A stretch of 43,938 bases of DNA from a virus, in IMG/VR virus record IMGVR_UViG_3300036862_000033, positions 1-43,938 of that record. One strand, 5' to 3'. The notes beneath the pieces are model-generated. The model saw nothing but the letters and a program-made list of their open reading frames with translations. It searched no databases and was not told the DNA's origin. Shown here piece after piece: positions 15,198 to 22,215 of this stretch (position 1 is its first letter; every line of letters begins with the position of its first letter). Position numbers and translations under genes: made by a program.

Positions 15198-15527
15198 TTA
15201 CGCTCCCAACTCGATCACCGTCCGCACCCGCACGCCGTCAAGGTCTTCCGCCAGCACGCGCAAGAGTTCGAGCTTGAACGCCTGCGGCATCGACCACAGC
15301 CGTTGAAACGACACGTGCTGGTTGTCCTCGTTCTGTAACTGCCGCGAGAGGAGCGAGGGCGAGACCCCGAAGAGGCCCGCCGCTTCGTCTCTCGTCAGGT
15401 GCGCCCGCGAGATCGCCAGATCCACCAGCCGGCCCGCACGCACGAAACTTTCTGGCGTACGCCGAAGCGCACACTTCAGAGGTTTGCCTTCCACCGAATC
15501 CAGCGCGTGTGCGATTTTGGTATTCAT
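15198..15527 (-). CDS. Helix-turn-helix early regulator
   Basis: A 109-residue protein with a central helix-turn-helix: HLTRDEAAGLFGVSPSLLSR, then QLQNEDNQHVSFQRLW. The layout resembles small XRE/CII/Ner-like phage regulators. Located early in the leftward operon, it may control later early genes. No peptidase or dimerisation domain beyond the C-terminal helix (FKLELLRVLAED). Confidence 0.78.
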   Translation of the reverse strand: MNTKIAHALDSVEGKPLKCALRRTPESFVRAGRLVDLAISRAHLTRDEAAGLFGVSPSLLSRQLQNEDNQHVSFQRLWSMPQAFKLELLRVLAEDLDGVRVRTVIELGA

Positions 15528-15531
15528 GCAG

Positions 15532-15720
15532 TCACCGGCGCGCTTGAGGGTTGTCTATGAGCCGATACAGTTCACGAAAGAACAACTCGCGCGCGACCCG
15601 TACCGCCACGTCCCGATCCGCGCAGAAATACTCCTGGTCGTCAGCCTGGTGCGCCGCTTGGCAGGCCAGCAGGGCCGCCATGGCCACATTCCACTCGTGC
15701 AGCCTGTCTAGGAGATCCAT
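15532..15720 (-). CDS. Unknown early protein, 62 residues
   Basis: Starts MDLLDRLHEWNVAMAALLAC. All-helical, mixed charge. No motif recognised. The ATG at 15720 fits the four-base gap after the upstream stop; the frame is open eleven codons further into the neighbour. Confidence 0.6.
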   Translation of the reverse strand: MDLLDRLHEWNVAMAALLACQAAHQADDQEYFCADRDVAVRVARELFFRELYRLIDNPQARR

Positions 15721-15724
15721 GGCC

Positions 15725-16009
15725 TTACGCCGCCAACTCGGCCAGCCGTGCACGGAGCTTGGCGCGGTGATCGAGCCGCTCCTGCTCCGCTTCCTCGTTC
15801 GGGCACCGACGCCAGAACGTGTGCGCGGCCCCTTCCTCGCTGACGTACGGCAAGCTCACCCACCCACACGCACAGATCAGATAGAAGTCCGTCCCGACCG
15901 ACTGCACGCGCTGCGCGTGGATCGCCATCGGCGGATCGCGGCGCGGGTCCAACTCCGCCCGCAGCGTTTCCATGACGATCCACGCCTCAGGCGCCCGATC
16001 GCCGGTCAT
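15725..16009 (-). CDS. Unknown early protein, 94 residues
   Basis: Starts MTGDRAPEAWIVMETLRAEL. Contains FYLICACGWVSLPYVSEEGA, a small Cys-containing strand region, and a C-terminal charged helix. Closely spaced in the operon. It could be a minor zinc-binding protein, but only two Cys are close together. Confidence 0.62.
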   Translation of the reverse strand: MTGDRAPEAWIVMETLRAELDPRRDPPMAIHAQRVQSVGTDFYLICACGWVSLPYVSEEGAAHTFWRRCPNEEAEQERLDHRAKLRARLAELAA

Positions 16010-16012
16010 GGA

Positions 16013-16219
16013 TCACCGCCGTGCCTCGTTCACGCGGGCCAACAGGGCCTGCGCGTGTTCGATCTGACTGACCAGATCGCGCAACCGTTCGGGGTCATGG
16101 CTGGCGCCGAGCACGCGGTGCGTGTCGCGGGACTCCGCAATCCAGCGCTCCAGGGCCTGCGCCAGCAACAACAAGCCGTCGTAGGAACACGCGAGGGTGT
16201 AGGATGGGGGCGTTGCCAC
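16013..16219 (-). CDS. Unknown early protein, 68 residues
   Basis: GTG start three bases after the stop of a small upstream frame. Helical: YDGLLLLAQALERWIAES and LRDLVSQIEHAQALLARV. No motif. Early-operon position suggests a regulatory or host-interaction peptide, but nothing in the sequence proves it. Confidence 0.6.
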   Translation of the reverse strand: MATPPSYTLACSYDGLLLLAQALERWIAESRDTHRVLGASHDPERLRDLVSQIEHAQALLARVNEARR

Positions 16220-16222
16220 GGG

Positions 16223-16393
16223 TCAGGCCCCGACCGCGCTGTTGGATGTCGGATAAAGGGCCAGTCCGCGGGCGAACAGCCTAGACGGAAGTCCCCGCCC
16301 CAGCGTCGCTAATTCTGGCCCAATCTGGCCAGGTTGGCGATTTGCCAATCCGATCCAGATCGCAGGATAGGTGTTATGTTTACTTCTCGCCAT
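16223..16393 (-). CDS. Possible 56-residue peptide
   Basis: Frame MARSKHNTYPAIWIGLANRQ and onward, starting seven bases after the XRE stop and ending three bases before the next GTG. Tight spacing suggests it is real; the ribosome site is weak. The DNA also holds an inverted repeat TTGGC-GATTT-GCCAA (16333-16347) and TCTGGCC twice, which could be regulator sites. Confidence 0.38.
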   Translation of the reverse strand: MARSKHNTYPAIWIGLANRQPGQIGPELATLGRGLPSRLFARGLALYPTSNSAVGA

Positions 16394-16399
16394 GCCTGT

Positions 16400-16660
16400 T
16401 TACCTATTGGCAACTCGGCGTCGTCCGCCGATTTCGACAGGCTCTGGATCCAATTCGCCAATGTTCTCGGACGCCCAGGCCTCGACCGGAATACCGGTCT
16501 TACGCTCGATGACGATGGCGCGAGGCAACCCCGGGCTCCGCGTCCGGCTTAACAGTTGTGAGATGTAGGGCACATCGAAGCCCAAGTAGAGCGCCGTTTC
16601 GGTCTGGTTGAAGCTGCGACGCTCCATCCAGTCGCGCAGCTGTTCCGGTCCTGACGACAT
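16400..16660 (-). CDS. XRE-type regulator, leftward arm of the switch
   Basis: An 86-residue helix-turn-helix protein: LRDWMERRSFNQTETALYLG then FDVPYISQLLSRTRSPGLPR, typical of Cro/C1-type regulators, followed by IVIERKTGIPVEAW. It is the first gene of the leftward early operon and divergent from the XRE gene at 16747. No Shine-Dalgarno precedes the ATG; a promoter places its likely transcription start at the ATG itself, so it may be leaderless. Cro-like or repressor-like is undecided. Confidence 0.82.
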   Translation of the reverse strand: MSSGPEQLRDWMERRSFNQTETALYLGFDVPYISQLLSRTRSPGLPRAIVIERKTGIPVEAWASENIGELDPEPVEIGGRRRVANR

Positions 16661-16746
16661 GCCGGTATCGTCGCGCAGGCTTAGCAATCTGTCAAGCGAA
16701 ATCTGGTGCGTGGGCGTTTTTCTGTGGCGTATCGCTAAGGCTTTTC
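16661..16746. promoter_or_regulatory. Divergent switch region: leftward promoter and operators
   Basis: On the minus strand a consensus TTGACA (16690-16695) is followed after 17 or 18 bases by GACGAT/ACGATA (16666-16672), about seven bases before the ATG at 16660. A 19-bp pseudo-palindrome, GCTTAGCAATCTGTCAAGC (16679-16697), covers the -35 and spacer. Its CTTAGCAAT half recurs inverted as ATCGCTAAG at 16731-16739, next to the rightward gene's ribosome site (AAGG, 16737-16740). This is the arrangement of a two-operator genetic switch. Confidence 0.65.
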
Positions 16747-17319
16747 GTGACAAACTCTTACGACGTGAAGCTACGAGCGGAGCTGTTACTCGCCCACAAC
16801 GTGCGGGCACTCCTCAAGGCGCGTGGCCAGAAACCGCATGACCTCGCGTTCTACTTTCACCGGTCTGATGCGTGGATTTCCAAAATTCTGAACGCGGAAT
16901 TCGCCATCGATCCGAAAGACAAGCGGGGTTTGCGCGTCGTGGACCTCGACCGACTCGCGGACTTTTTCGGCTTGGCGACGTATCAGCTGTTTGCCCCCGG
17001 CATCTCACCGTTGACGGAGCGACGCGGGGGGCGGGAGCGTCGCACGGGCCGCGACCGCCGGATCAGCCAGGCGGAATATTCGCCGCGCCCAGCGCACACG
17101 CCGGATCTTGAAACGGTTACGCCGTGGGAACGAGCGCACCTCGCGCGCGTGCGGCGTTTGGACCCCGAGGACCGGAAGCACATGGAGTACCTGATTGATC
17201 GGGCACTCTTGTGGAAAGGCGACGGGCCCAAAATAGAAGTTCCTGCCGATCCCGCGGACGCAACCGTCTCGCCAGATGAGACAGCTCCGAACATTCCGAC
17301 GCCACGGAAACGTCGGTAG
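16747..17319 (+). CDS. XRE-type regulator, rightward arm of the switch
   Basis: A 190-residue protein from a GTG with AAGG six bases upstream. An XRE helix-turn-helix (residues about 12-75: NVRALLKARGQKPHDLAFYF, DAWISKILN, LDRLADFFGLATYQLF) is followed by a basic linker (ERRGGRERRTGRDRR) and a helical C-terminus (MEYLIDRALLW). There is no LexA-type peptidase domain. Divergent from the XRE gene at 16660, so probably the lysogeny or delay regulator. It is the longest-range candidate for repressor. Confidence 0.82.
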   Translation: MTNSYDVKLRAELLLAHNVRALLKARGQKPHDLAFYFHRSDAWISKILNAEFAIDPKDKRGLRVVDLDRLADFFGLATYQLFAPGISPLTERRGGRERRTGRDRRISQAEYSPRPAHTPDLETVTPWERAHLARVRRLDPEDRKHMEYLIDRALLWKGDGPKIEVPADPADATVSPDETAPNIPTPRKRR

Positions 17320-17648
17320 GACGACGAGACGCCGAGTCAATCAATCGCAGATCGCGCCGGTGTGCCATAGCGGATGACTCCTGTGCTGGCGTGGTGCAAA
17401 TGGAACATGCACTGTACTTGGCTCACGTGACCCCTCGCAAGCGTCAGCAACGGACAGAAACGGTCTGTTCCCAGTCTTTTTCACACGAACGCGATCCGGG
17501 CGTTCCCCCGCGTGTCGCGCTCTGTCGCATATCGACACACGGCCTGCGACCTTCGTCCCATGCCCAACCGATTCCCCTTGACGCTGATAACCAGTGTGAT
17601 ATCCTTCCCAACGTCAGGCAATCACGCCGGCCGAAAGGTTGAGAGCAG
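17320..17648. other. Gap between the switch regulator and cargo genes
   Basis: No convincing gene is seen in these 329 bases. The 3' part carries the promoter at 17578-17605. The 5' part could hold a terminator for the regulator, but I see no stem followed by T-run. Confidence 0.5.
17578..17605 (+). promoter_or_regulatory. Sigma70-type promoter for the rightward cargo genes
   Basis: TTGACG (17578-17583), a 16-base spacer and TATCCT (17600-17605), 43 bases upstream of the ATG at 17649. Position and orientation fit independent transcription of the genes 17649-19074, for example from a prophage. Confidence 0.55.
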
Positions 17649-17909
17649 ATGGCAAAGAAGCAGACCCGCCCCGAGATCGAATACACCCCCACCGAGTGGA
17701 CCCCGGAACAACTGGATTGTCACCGCGCCGACTCAATGGAAGAGGCGTTCCTGAAGTCGTCCCGCCTCGCAGGAGGCTGGTACCGCCGTGCCGTCACCAT
17801 CGACTGGCAAGTCACCGAGACCAACGACGAACGGTACATGATTCGCCCCGCCGAAGTCGCTGCGCTCGACGGCTGGTCCCCCTGCTACACGGTGACGGCC
17901 CATGTCTAG
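17649..17909 (+). CDS. Unknown cargo protein, 86 residues
   Basis: Starts MAKKQTRPEIEYTPTEWTPE. Soluble, mixed charge, with WYRRAVTIDWQVTETNDERY. No recognised family. It overlaps the following ribbon-helix-helix gene by eight bases. First gene after the rightward promoter. Confidence 0.65.
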   Translation: MAKKQTRPEIEYTPTEWTPEQLDCHRADSMEEAFLKSSRLAGGWYRRAVTIDWQVTETNDERYMIRPAEVAALDGWSPCYTVTAHV

Positions 17910-18780
17910 TTACATCCTCCGCAACCCTGACCCCGAACTGTGGGAACGGGTCAAGGCCCGCTCCGTTGACGAGGGCATCCCACTCAGGGCGATCATCCTA
18001 GCGCTGCTGGAGCTGTACGCCGCTGGGAAGATCAACGTGAAGGCCAGCATCACAGCCTCACGCGTCGGTCTCGTGCTGTTGTGCGTGCTCCTAGCGGGCT
18101 GTCACGGCTTGCAGGAGACGCCCGGCCTGCTCGGTCCAACCCCCGTAGTCGGGCCACCGCCCCAGCCCACGCCGCTGCCGCCCCAGCCCTCCACGCCGTT
18201 CACGATCGCCTTGGAGATTGTGAAGCCGCTGCCGACCAGCGCCACCCTCCTCACGTGGCAAGCGCTCGTGACCGTGACCGTCACGCCTGGCATCGTATCG
18301 CCCGCCCTGCCGGCTAGCGTGGAGGTCGACTGCGGGACCGGTCGTCCGGCGCTACGGCACGAGGGGTTCTACGGGACCGATAGCTTTTCCTGCATCGCCA
18401 CGGCCGAGGGCACCTACGAGACACGAGCGACTGCACGAGCGGCCAGCAGCTTCAGCGCCCAAGCGGCTGAACGCGTCACCGTGGCGGCGAACCTGCCAGC
18501 GGTCTCAGCCGCCCTGAACGTCGATAACATCGGGCCGGTCGAGACGGTCGGCAGCAGTTCGGGCCGTCGCGTCACATTCACGGCGTTCCTGTTCCCAACC
18601 GGTCGGCTGGCGATGGGCTATGAGTTCGACTTCGGGGATGGCGTGAGAACGCCAGCCATCAATAGCCAATCGACTGAGCATATCTACACAAACGCTGGAA
18701 CCTATACCGCGAAGGTGTCGATCAAGACCACCGACGGCCGCACCGCCAGCGACAACAAGCGGGTTGAGATTACGTTCTGA
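17902..18780 (+). CDS. Ribbon-helix-helix segment fused in frame to a PKD lipoprotein
   Basis: A 292-codon frame with two unlike halves. Residues 1-45 (MSSYILRNPDPELWERVKAR, GIPLRAIILALLELYAA) look like a ribbon-helix-helix DNA-binding protein. From a GTG at 18037 a classic lipoprotein signal follows: KASITASRVGLVLLCVLLAG then Cys. After it come a Pro-rich linker, beta domains, and a PKD-like domain (EFDFGDGVRT, HIYTNAGTYTAKVSI). Probably two products: a cytoplasmic regulator (or the whole) and an internally started surface lipoprotein. A lipoprotein implies lysogenic expression in a diderm host. Confidence 0.75.
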   Translation: MSSYILRNPDPELWERVKARSVDEGIPLRAIILALLELYAAGKINVKASITASRVGLVLLCVLLAGCHGLQETPGLLGPTPVVGPPPQPTPLPPQPSTPFTIALEIVKPLPTSATLLTWQALVTVTVTPGIVSPALPASVEVDCGTGRPALRHEGFYGTDSFSCIATAEGTYETRATARAASSFSAQAAERVTVAANLPAVSAALNVDNIGPVETVGSSSGRRVTFTAFLFPTGRLAMGYEFDFGDGVRTPAINSQSTEHIYTNAGTYTAKVSIKTTDGRTASDNKRVEITF

Positions 18781-18798
18781 CGTGCTAGGAATGCGCCA

Positions 18799-19074
18799 AT
18801 GAAATATCCGCTGCGGATTCGCTTTTGGTACCTCGTCCACGACAAGGCCGAGCGGCTGTGGCACTGGGTGTACCGCACGAAGATCACGCCGTGGAATGCC
18901 GGCCACAACACGGCGCACATTCCGCCAACCTATGAGCTCGTGCGGACAATCCCAGCAACGCCAGAACAGCAGGCGGCGGGCCTTACGGAACAACGGATCT
19001 ACGTCTCGTCCGCTGCCAGCGCTGCAGCCAAGGTCCAAGACACAAGATACAAGTGGACAGTGACGTACCATTAA
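18799..19074 (+). CDS. Unknown cargo protein, 91 residues
   Basis: MKYPLRIRFWYLVHDKAERL begins an aromatic-rich, basic protein; AGGA lies eight bases before the ATG. The C-terminus is SSAASAAAKVQDTRYKWTVT. There is no signal peptide or membrane helix. Third gene of the rightward unit; followed by a large hairpin. Confidence 0.6.
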   Translation: MKYPLRIRFWYLVHDKAERLWHWVYRTKITPWNAGHNTAHIPPTYELVRTIPATPEQQAAGLTEQRIYVSSAASAAAKVQDTRYKWTVTYH

Positions 19075-19093
19075 ACGGACCTGACGGGGACAG

Positions 19094-19145
19094 GACACCG
19101 ACCTCCGACGACGGGTCCGTCGCCGGCTCCCAGCAGGTCGGTGTC
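19094..19145. terminator. Hairpin between convergent genes
   Basis: GACACCGACCT (19094-19104) pairs perfectly with AGGTCGGTGTC (19135-19145), with an inner CGACG/CGTCG stem. It sits between a rightward gene ending at 19074 and a leftward gene ending at 19199, so it may stop or stabilise transcripts from both sides. No T-run, so intrinsic termination is uncertain. Confidence 0.5.
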
Positions 19146-19198
19146 GCTACCCACGCCCGGCCATCGAGCCGCTCCCCCCTTCTTGGTAGAAGGACGGC

Positions 19199-19621
19199 TC
19201 AATCCTCGCGGCTCCAGCCATCACCGAGCATCCACAGCCCACGCGCCAGATCCTCTTCATGGGGAAAGATCGCGCGTGTCCGTGCCGCGAGATCGTCCGC
19301 CTGGGCCTGCAGCGCGGGATCGGGCGGTTCGCGGTACAGCTCGGGCGAGATGAACGCGAGGTTCTCCTCAAGCTGGGCGACCTGCTCCGGTGAGAAGTTC
19401 GGCGCCTGCTCGTCGCGCCACCCTTGCAGGCGTGTCCGCATCAGATCGGCCCGATTCTCCGGTGTGACCTGCAGGAAGGCATCGTGGCGCGCGTCCACGT
19501 CCAGCGCCGTGAACGTGGCGTAGTCCATATAGGGCGGCGGTTCCTGGGCGGCCGCATGCGCCGCGCACAGACAGACGAGCGACACCACCACCACCGCGCG
19601 CGTAACAAGGTGCGTAGTCAT
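19199..19621 (-). CDS. Secreted host-like protein of unknown function
   Basis: A 140-residue protein with a Sec signal peptide: TRAVVVVSLVCLCAAHAAA then QEPPP, cleavage likely after AAA. The mature part is helical with LQVTPENRADLMRTRLQGW, FSPEQVAQLEENLAFISPEL and LWMLGDGW. The layout resembles small exported proteins of Acidobacteriota, from memory. A periplasmic protein with no lysis motif suggests lysogenic conversion or host-surface alteration. AGGACAGG precedes the ATG. Confidence 0.72.
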   Translation of the reverse strand: MTTHLVTRAVVVVSLVCLCAAHAAAQEPPPYMDYATFTALDVDARHDAFLQVTPENRADLMRTRLQGWRDEQAPNFSPEQVAQLEENLAFISPELYREPPDPALQAQADDLAARTRAIFPHEEDLARGLWMLGDGWSRED

Positions 19622-19657
19622 ACGAGCCTGTCCTGCATGGATGGCGCCGCTCTGGTC

Positions 19658-20818
19658 TCACGGTAATTCCAGCACATACACGACCCCGCGCACCATGTAG
19701 GTCGCCACGCGGCCGCAGGGGGATAGGTTCGCTTTCACCCTGTCGTCGTAGTCAGTTCCGCCGCCATGCGCCCGCAACTGCTGTACCCCTGCCCCGTCCA
19801 GCGCCACCAAGTTGAGGTGTGTCGCATCGCTGTGCAGGCAGCGCCCGCCGCGGATCGATACGTAGCCCATGCCCGATCCCCAGTCGGCCTCGCCGCGATG
19901 AATCACCCGCTTGGTGCGGCTCGACAGATCCCAACGCACCATCTGCCAGGTGTCGCCGGTGTCATCCTCGCCCACCATGAACCCAGGACCGCAATCTGAG
20001 TGCCCAACGGCGCCCTCCGCATTGCGAATCGTCCACGGCTGGCCACCGTTCAGCGGCTTGATGTCGTTGTCCTCGCTGTCCTTGATGATGAGGAAGGCCC
20101 CGTCCGGCGTGATCGCGGATTCATCCAGTGCGCCCCGCGTCGGATAGAACACTTGGGCGCCGTCATGCACCAACAGCGTCCCGACGTTCGGGTACGGCCC
20201 GTCCGAGACGATGCGCCGCACCGTGGCCGAATGCGTGCGCCCGTCATCGGAACTGTGACTCTGAAAGAGATCGCAGCCGGGGTGCGTCTCGCTGATGTCA
20301 GCCACAAGGACGTCTTCGCCCGTAAACGGGTTCACGCGCCGGAGGTGGGGACCATCGCAGAGATACACCCAGCCGTCCGGACTCCAGTACCAGCCCTCGC
20401 CCGTGCCACGGTAGTACAGGCGCGCGCCCAGCCGATCCACGCCGCCGCTCTGCAGGTCGACCATGAAGAACCGGGGATGTCCATCCGTGTGCGGCACGAG
20501 GACACACGCCTGCGATGCCATGACGTAGGCCGAGCTCCAGTACGAATACATGCGCGGCGCGAGCTCGCCGTCGCGCTCGTCGGTCACGCGGATCGGACGA
20601 CGGCCGCCGCCCCCCGATGGAAGGTGGATCACATCAGAGGGCGACGGCACAGCCGACCCCGGGGGCTCGCTCCGAGGGTCGACCATGTCATGCGGGGGCG
20701 CGCCCGCTTCAAAGCTGAATTTGTCCCACGCCGGTTGCATCGTGTCAGCGAGGTACACGACCAGATTCCCATCATCCTGGTCGACCACCACGTACCGGCC
20801 CGCCCGCAGTTCGTTCAC
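19658..20818 (-). CDS. Beta-propeller-like protein
   Basis: A 386-residue protein from a GTG with GGAG nine bases upstream. Repeating strands with D/G turns recur about every 45-55 residues (YYRGTGEGWYWSPDGWVYLC, LDESAITPDGAFLIIKDSED, VKANLSPCGRVATYMVRGVV). This is the look of WD40/TolB-type propellers (SPDG-like turns). There is no signal peptide. It may be a virion appendage, a tail-associated binder or cargo; the position between lysis genes and the switch favours accessory cargo. Confidence 0.62.
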   Translation of the reverse strand: MNELRAGRYVVVDQDDGNLVVYLADTMQPAWDKFSFEAGAPPHDMVDPRSEPPGSAVPSPSDVIHLPSGGGGRRPIRVTDERDGELAPRMYSYWSSAYVMASQACVLVPHTDGHPRFFMVDLQSGGVDRLGARLYYRGTGEGWYWSPDGWVYLCDGPHLRRVNPFTGEDVLVADISETHPGCDLFQSHSSDDGRTHSATVRRIVSDGPYPNVGTLLVHDGAQVFYPTRGALDESAITPDGAFLIIKDSEDNDIKPLNGGQPWTIRNAEGAVGHSDCGPGFMVGEDDTGDTWQMVRWDLSSRTKRVIHRGEADWGSGMGYVSIRGGRCLHSDATHLNLVALDGAGVQQLRAHGGGTDYDDRVKANLSPCGRVATYMVRGVVYVLELP

Positions 20819-20823
20819 TGGCG

Positions 20824-20829
20824 TATACT
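20824..20829 (+). promoter_or_regulatory. TATACT -10 element of a leaderless gene
   Basis: TATACT ends six bases before the ATG at 20836, so transcription would start at or next to that ATG. No good -35 box is seen. The same bases lie in the 5' region of the divergent gene whose GTG is at 20818. Confidence 0.4.
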
Positions 20830-20835
20830 CCGCCC

Positions 20836-21255
20836 ATGGCGGCGATTGCAGCCATCTTCGTGGACGGTACCGGGCATGTCAAAGAACTGGCGATTCATGA
20901 GGCCGCTCCGCGCTGGTGCTTCCCAATACACCAGCACGTGTCTGTCGCCGTTGACGCGCCATCACCCAGTGTTCCAGTCTCATTCCAATCCGCGACATTT
21001 GAACGACAAGGGCGGTTGCCTGACGGCCGCATCGTGTACACGCAAGATTGCGCATGCCTAAAACTGTGGGTGTTAGACATCGTCGTGACACACGTAGCGC
21101 AGCGGCGATGTCCGTTTGATCTCGCTGAATATCAATTAAACGAATGGCTGGAGACTTGCGGGCAGCCGGCCGTATGCTTGTACCGACGCATGCAACGCGA
21201 CGATTCTCAGTTGGTAAACAGACATCATTTTGAAGGCGTCGGCCGCGAGCTGTGA
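20836..21255 (+). CDS. Unknown plus-strand gene, possible leaderless moron
   Basis: A 139-residue protein starting MAAIAAIFVDGTGHVKELAI. It lies alone on the plus strand between minus-strand genes and has a visibly lower G+C content than its neighbours. It includes RIVYTQDCACLKLWVLDIVV and FDLAEYQLNEWLETCGQ. No family recognised. No ribosome site, but a TATACT lies six bases upstream. The overlapping minus-strand frame lacks a ribosome site and coherent structure. Confidence 0.6.
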   Translation: MAAIAAIFVDGTGHVKELAIHEAAPRWCFPIHQHVSVAVDAPSPSVPVSFQSATFERQGRLPDGRIVYTQDCACLKLWVLDIVVTHVAQRRCPFDLAEYQLNEWLETCGQPAVCLYRRMQRDDSQLVNRHHFEGVGREL

Positions 21256-21258
21256 CCG

Positions 21259-21537
21259 TCACTTCCCGCCCCACTCGAGCCGCATCCGCGCGCCCGCTTC
21301 GACCGACCCGGCCACGTGCGCCGCGTAGGCGCCGAAGGTAAACCGCGGCGTGATGCGCTGGCCGATCTCGAATTCCTGGCCGGTCAAGGTAATCGTGAGC
21401 TGCGCATACCCGCCCTTCGCCGGCGGCGTGGCGAACGTCCGCGCCAGCGCGCGCTCGAGACTCGGCGAGAGGACGACCGGCATCGCGCGACCGATCGGGA
21501 CAGGCGCGACGGGCAGCGGTGGAATCGGCATCGGCAT
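21259..21537 (-). CDS. Unknown small protein, 92 residues
   Basis: Starts MPMPIPPLPVAPVPIGRAMP; the ATG at 21537 has GGAG six bases upstream, better than one six codons earlier. Pro-rich N-terminus, then ALARTFATPPAKGGYAQLTI and FTFGAYAAHVAGSVEAGA. It lies at the end of the late operon after the holin. It could be a minor virion or lysis accessory protein. Confidence 0.6.
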   Translation of the reverse strand: MPMPIPPLPVAPVPIGRAMPVVLSPSLERALARTFATPPAKGGYAQLTITLTGQEFEIGQRITPRFTFGAYAAHVAGSVEAGARMRLEWGGK

Positions 21538-21610
21538 GTTACACTCCGTCGGCATCTGCGGCGTGGAAGGACACGCTAATCAGCGGAACGAGATCGCGAG
21601 ATAGCACGAT

Positions 21611-21695
21611 GGGTGCCGGATGGCTGTACTGGAAGAGGCACCGGGCGGTACCCAATCCGCTCGTATATTGTGGGTTCAAATCCCACCCGGCCCCC
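21611..21695 (+). tRNA. tRNA-like element, noncanonical
   Basis: The T-arm is perfect (GTGGG-TTCAAAT-CCCAC, 21670-21686). GTGCCGG (21613-21619) pairs with CCGGCCC (21687-21693) except one T/C mismatch. GCT/GGC can form a D-stem around a GG-containing loop (21623-21639). The anticodon arm is a 7-bp helix (21642-21648 with 21657-21663) with an eight-base loop, TACCCAAT, and no canonical U33. It may be a degraded or unusual tRNA, or a tRNA mimic. Its T-arm nearly matches the tRNA at 23861. Confidence 0.45.
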
Positions 21696-21795
21696 TTCGG
21701 GCTGGCTCGCACGCGAAAACGAGGCGTTACTGCACGCCTATCGTCCGCATAGCCGGTATCACGCCCGGCCAGATGCCACCCTCTCACGCTCACCG

Positions 21796-22215
21796 TTAGG
21801 ACTCCAGCGATGGCGGCGTCGGGATGATGAGCGGCGCGACGACCGGCGGCGCAATTGCCGGGGCGAGCGCGGCGCGCACCTTCGGCAATTCCTCGTTGAT
21901 CAGCTTCGCGACTTCCGTCGCGTCCTTCTGCGGGAAGCGCGCTTGCATCTCGGCGGTCACTTCCGCGCGCTTCTCGGCCCCTGCGGTGGGAGTGCCAGTC
22001 GTCTTCAGCCGTTGGCGCGCGCCCTCTTCAGCCGCAAGGATGGCATTCTGGAAGGCGACCCGCACCTTGAGTTCCTGCTCAGCGCTCACCTGTAACCCGG
22101 TCTTCTGCGTGAGCTTGTGCAGTAGGAGTGTCACGTAGACGGAGATGACGGCGCCCACGAGGGTCACCACGGGTTCCAACGCGGCGTCCAGCGTGCGATA
22201 CAGGAAGGTGGTCAT
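21796..22215 (-). CDS. Holin, LL-H (superfamily 6)-like
   Basis: A 139-residue protein. One N-terminal membrane helix (PVVTLVGAVISVYVTLLLH) precedes a helical domain with KTGLQVSAEQELKVRVAFQN, ILAAEEGARQRL and EVTAEMQARFPQKDATEVAK, the pattern of the LL-H holin family, and a Pro-rich end. Holins time lysis by opening the inner membrane. It overlaps the lysozyme gene by ATGA. Confidence 0.8.
   Translation of the reverse strand: MTTFLYRTLDAALEPVVTLVGAVISVYVTLLLHKLTQKTGLQVSAEQELKVRVAFQNAILAAEEGARQRLKTTGTPTAGAEKRAEVTAEMQARFPQKDATEVAKLINEELPKVRAALAPAIAPPVVAPLIIPTPPSLES

Noticed and set aside
16333-16347. Inverted repeat TTGGC-GATTT-GCCAA as a main operator.
   Set aside because: It lies inside a possible small frame and downstream of the XRE gene rather than at a promoter, so I kept it only as a note.
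20879-21274. Minus-strand frame opposite 20836-21255.
   Set aside because: No ribosome site, Arg-rich low-complexity composition. The plus-strand frame has more protein-like composition and a promoter element.
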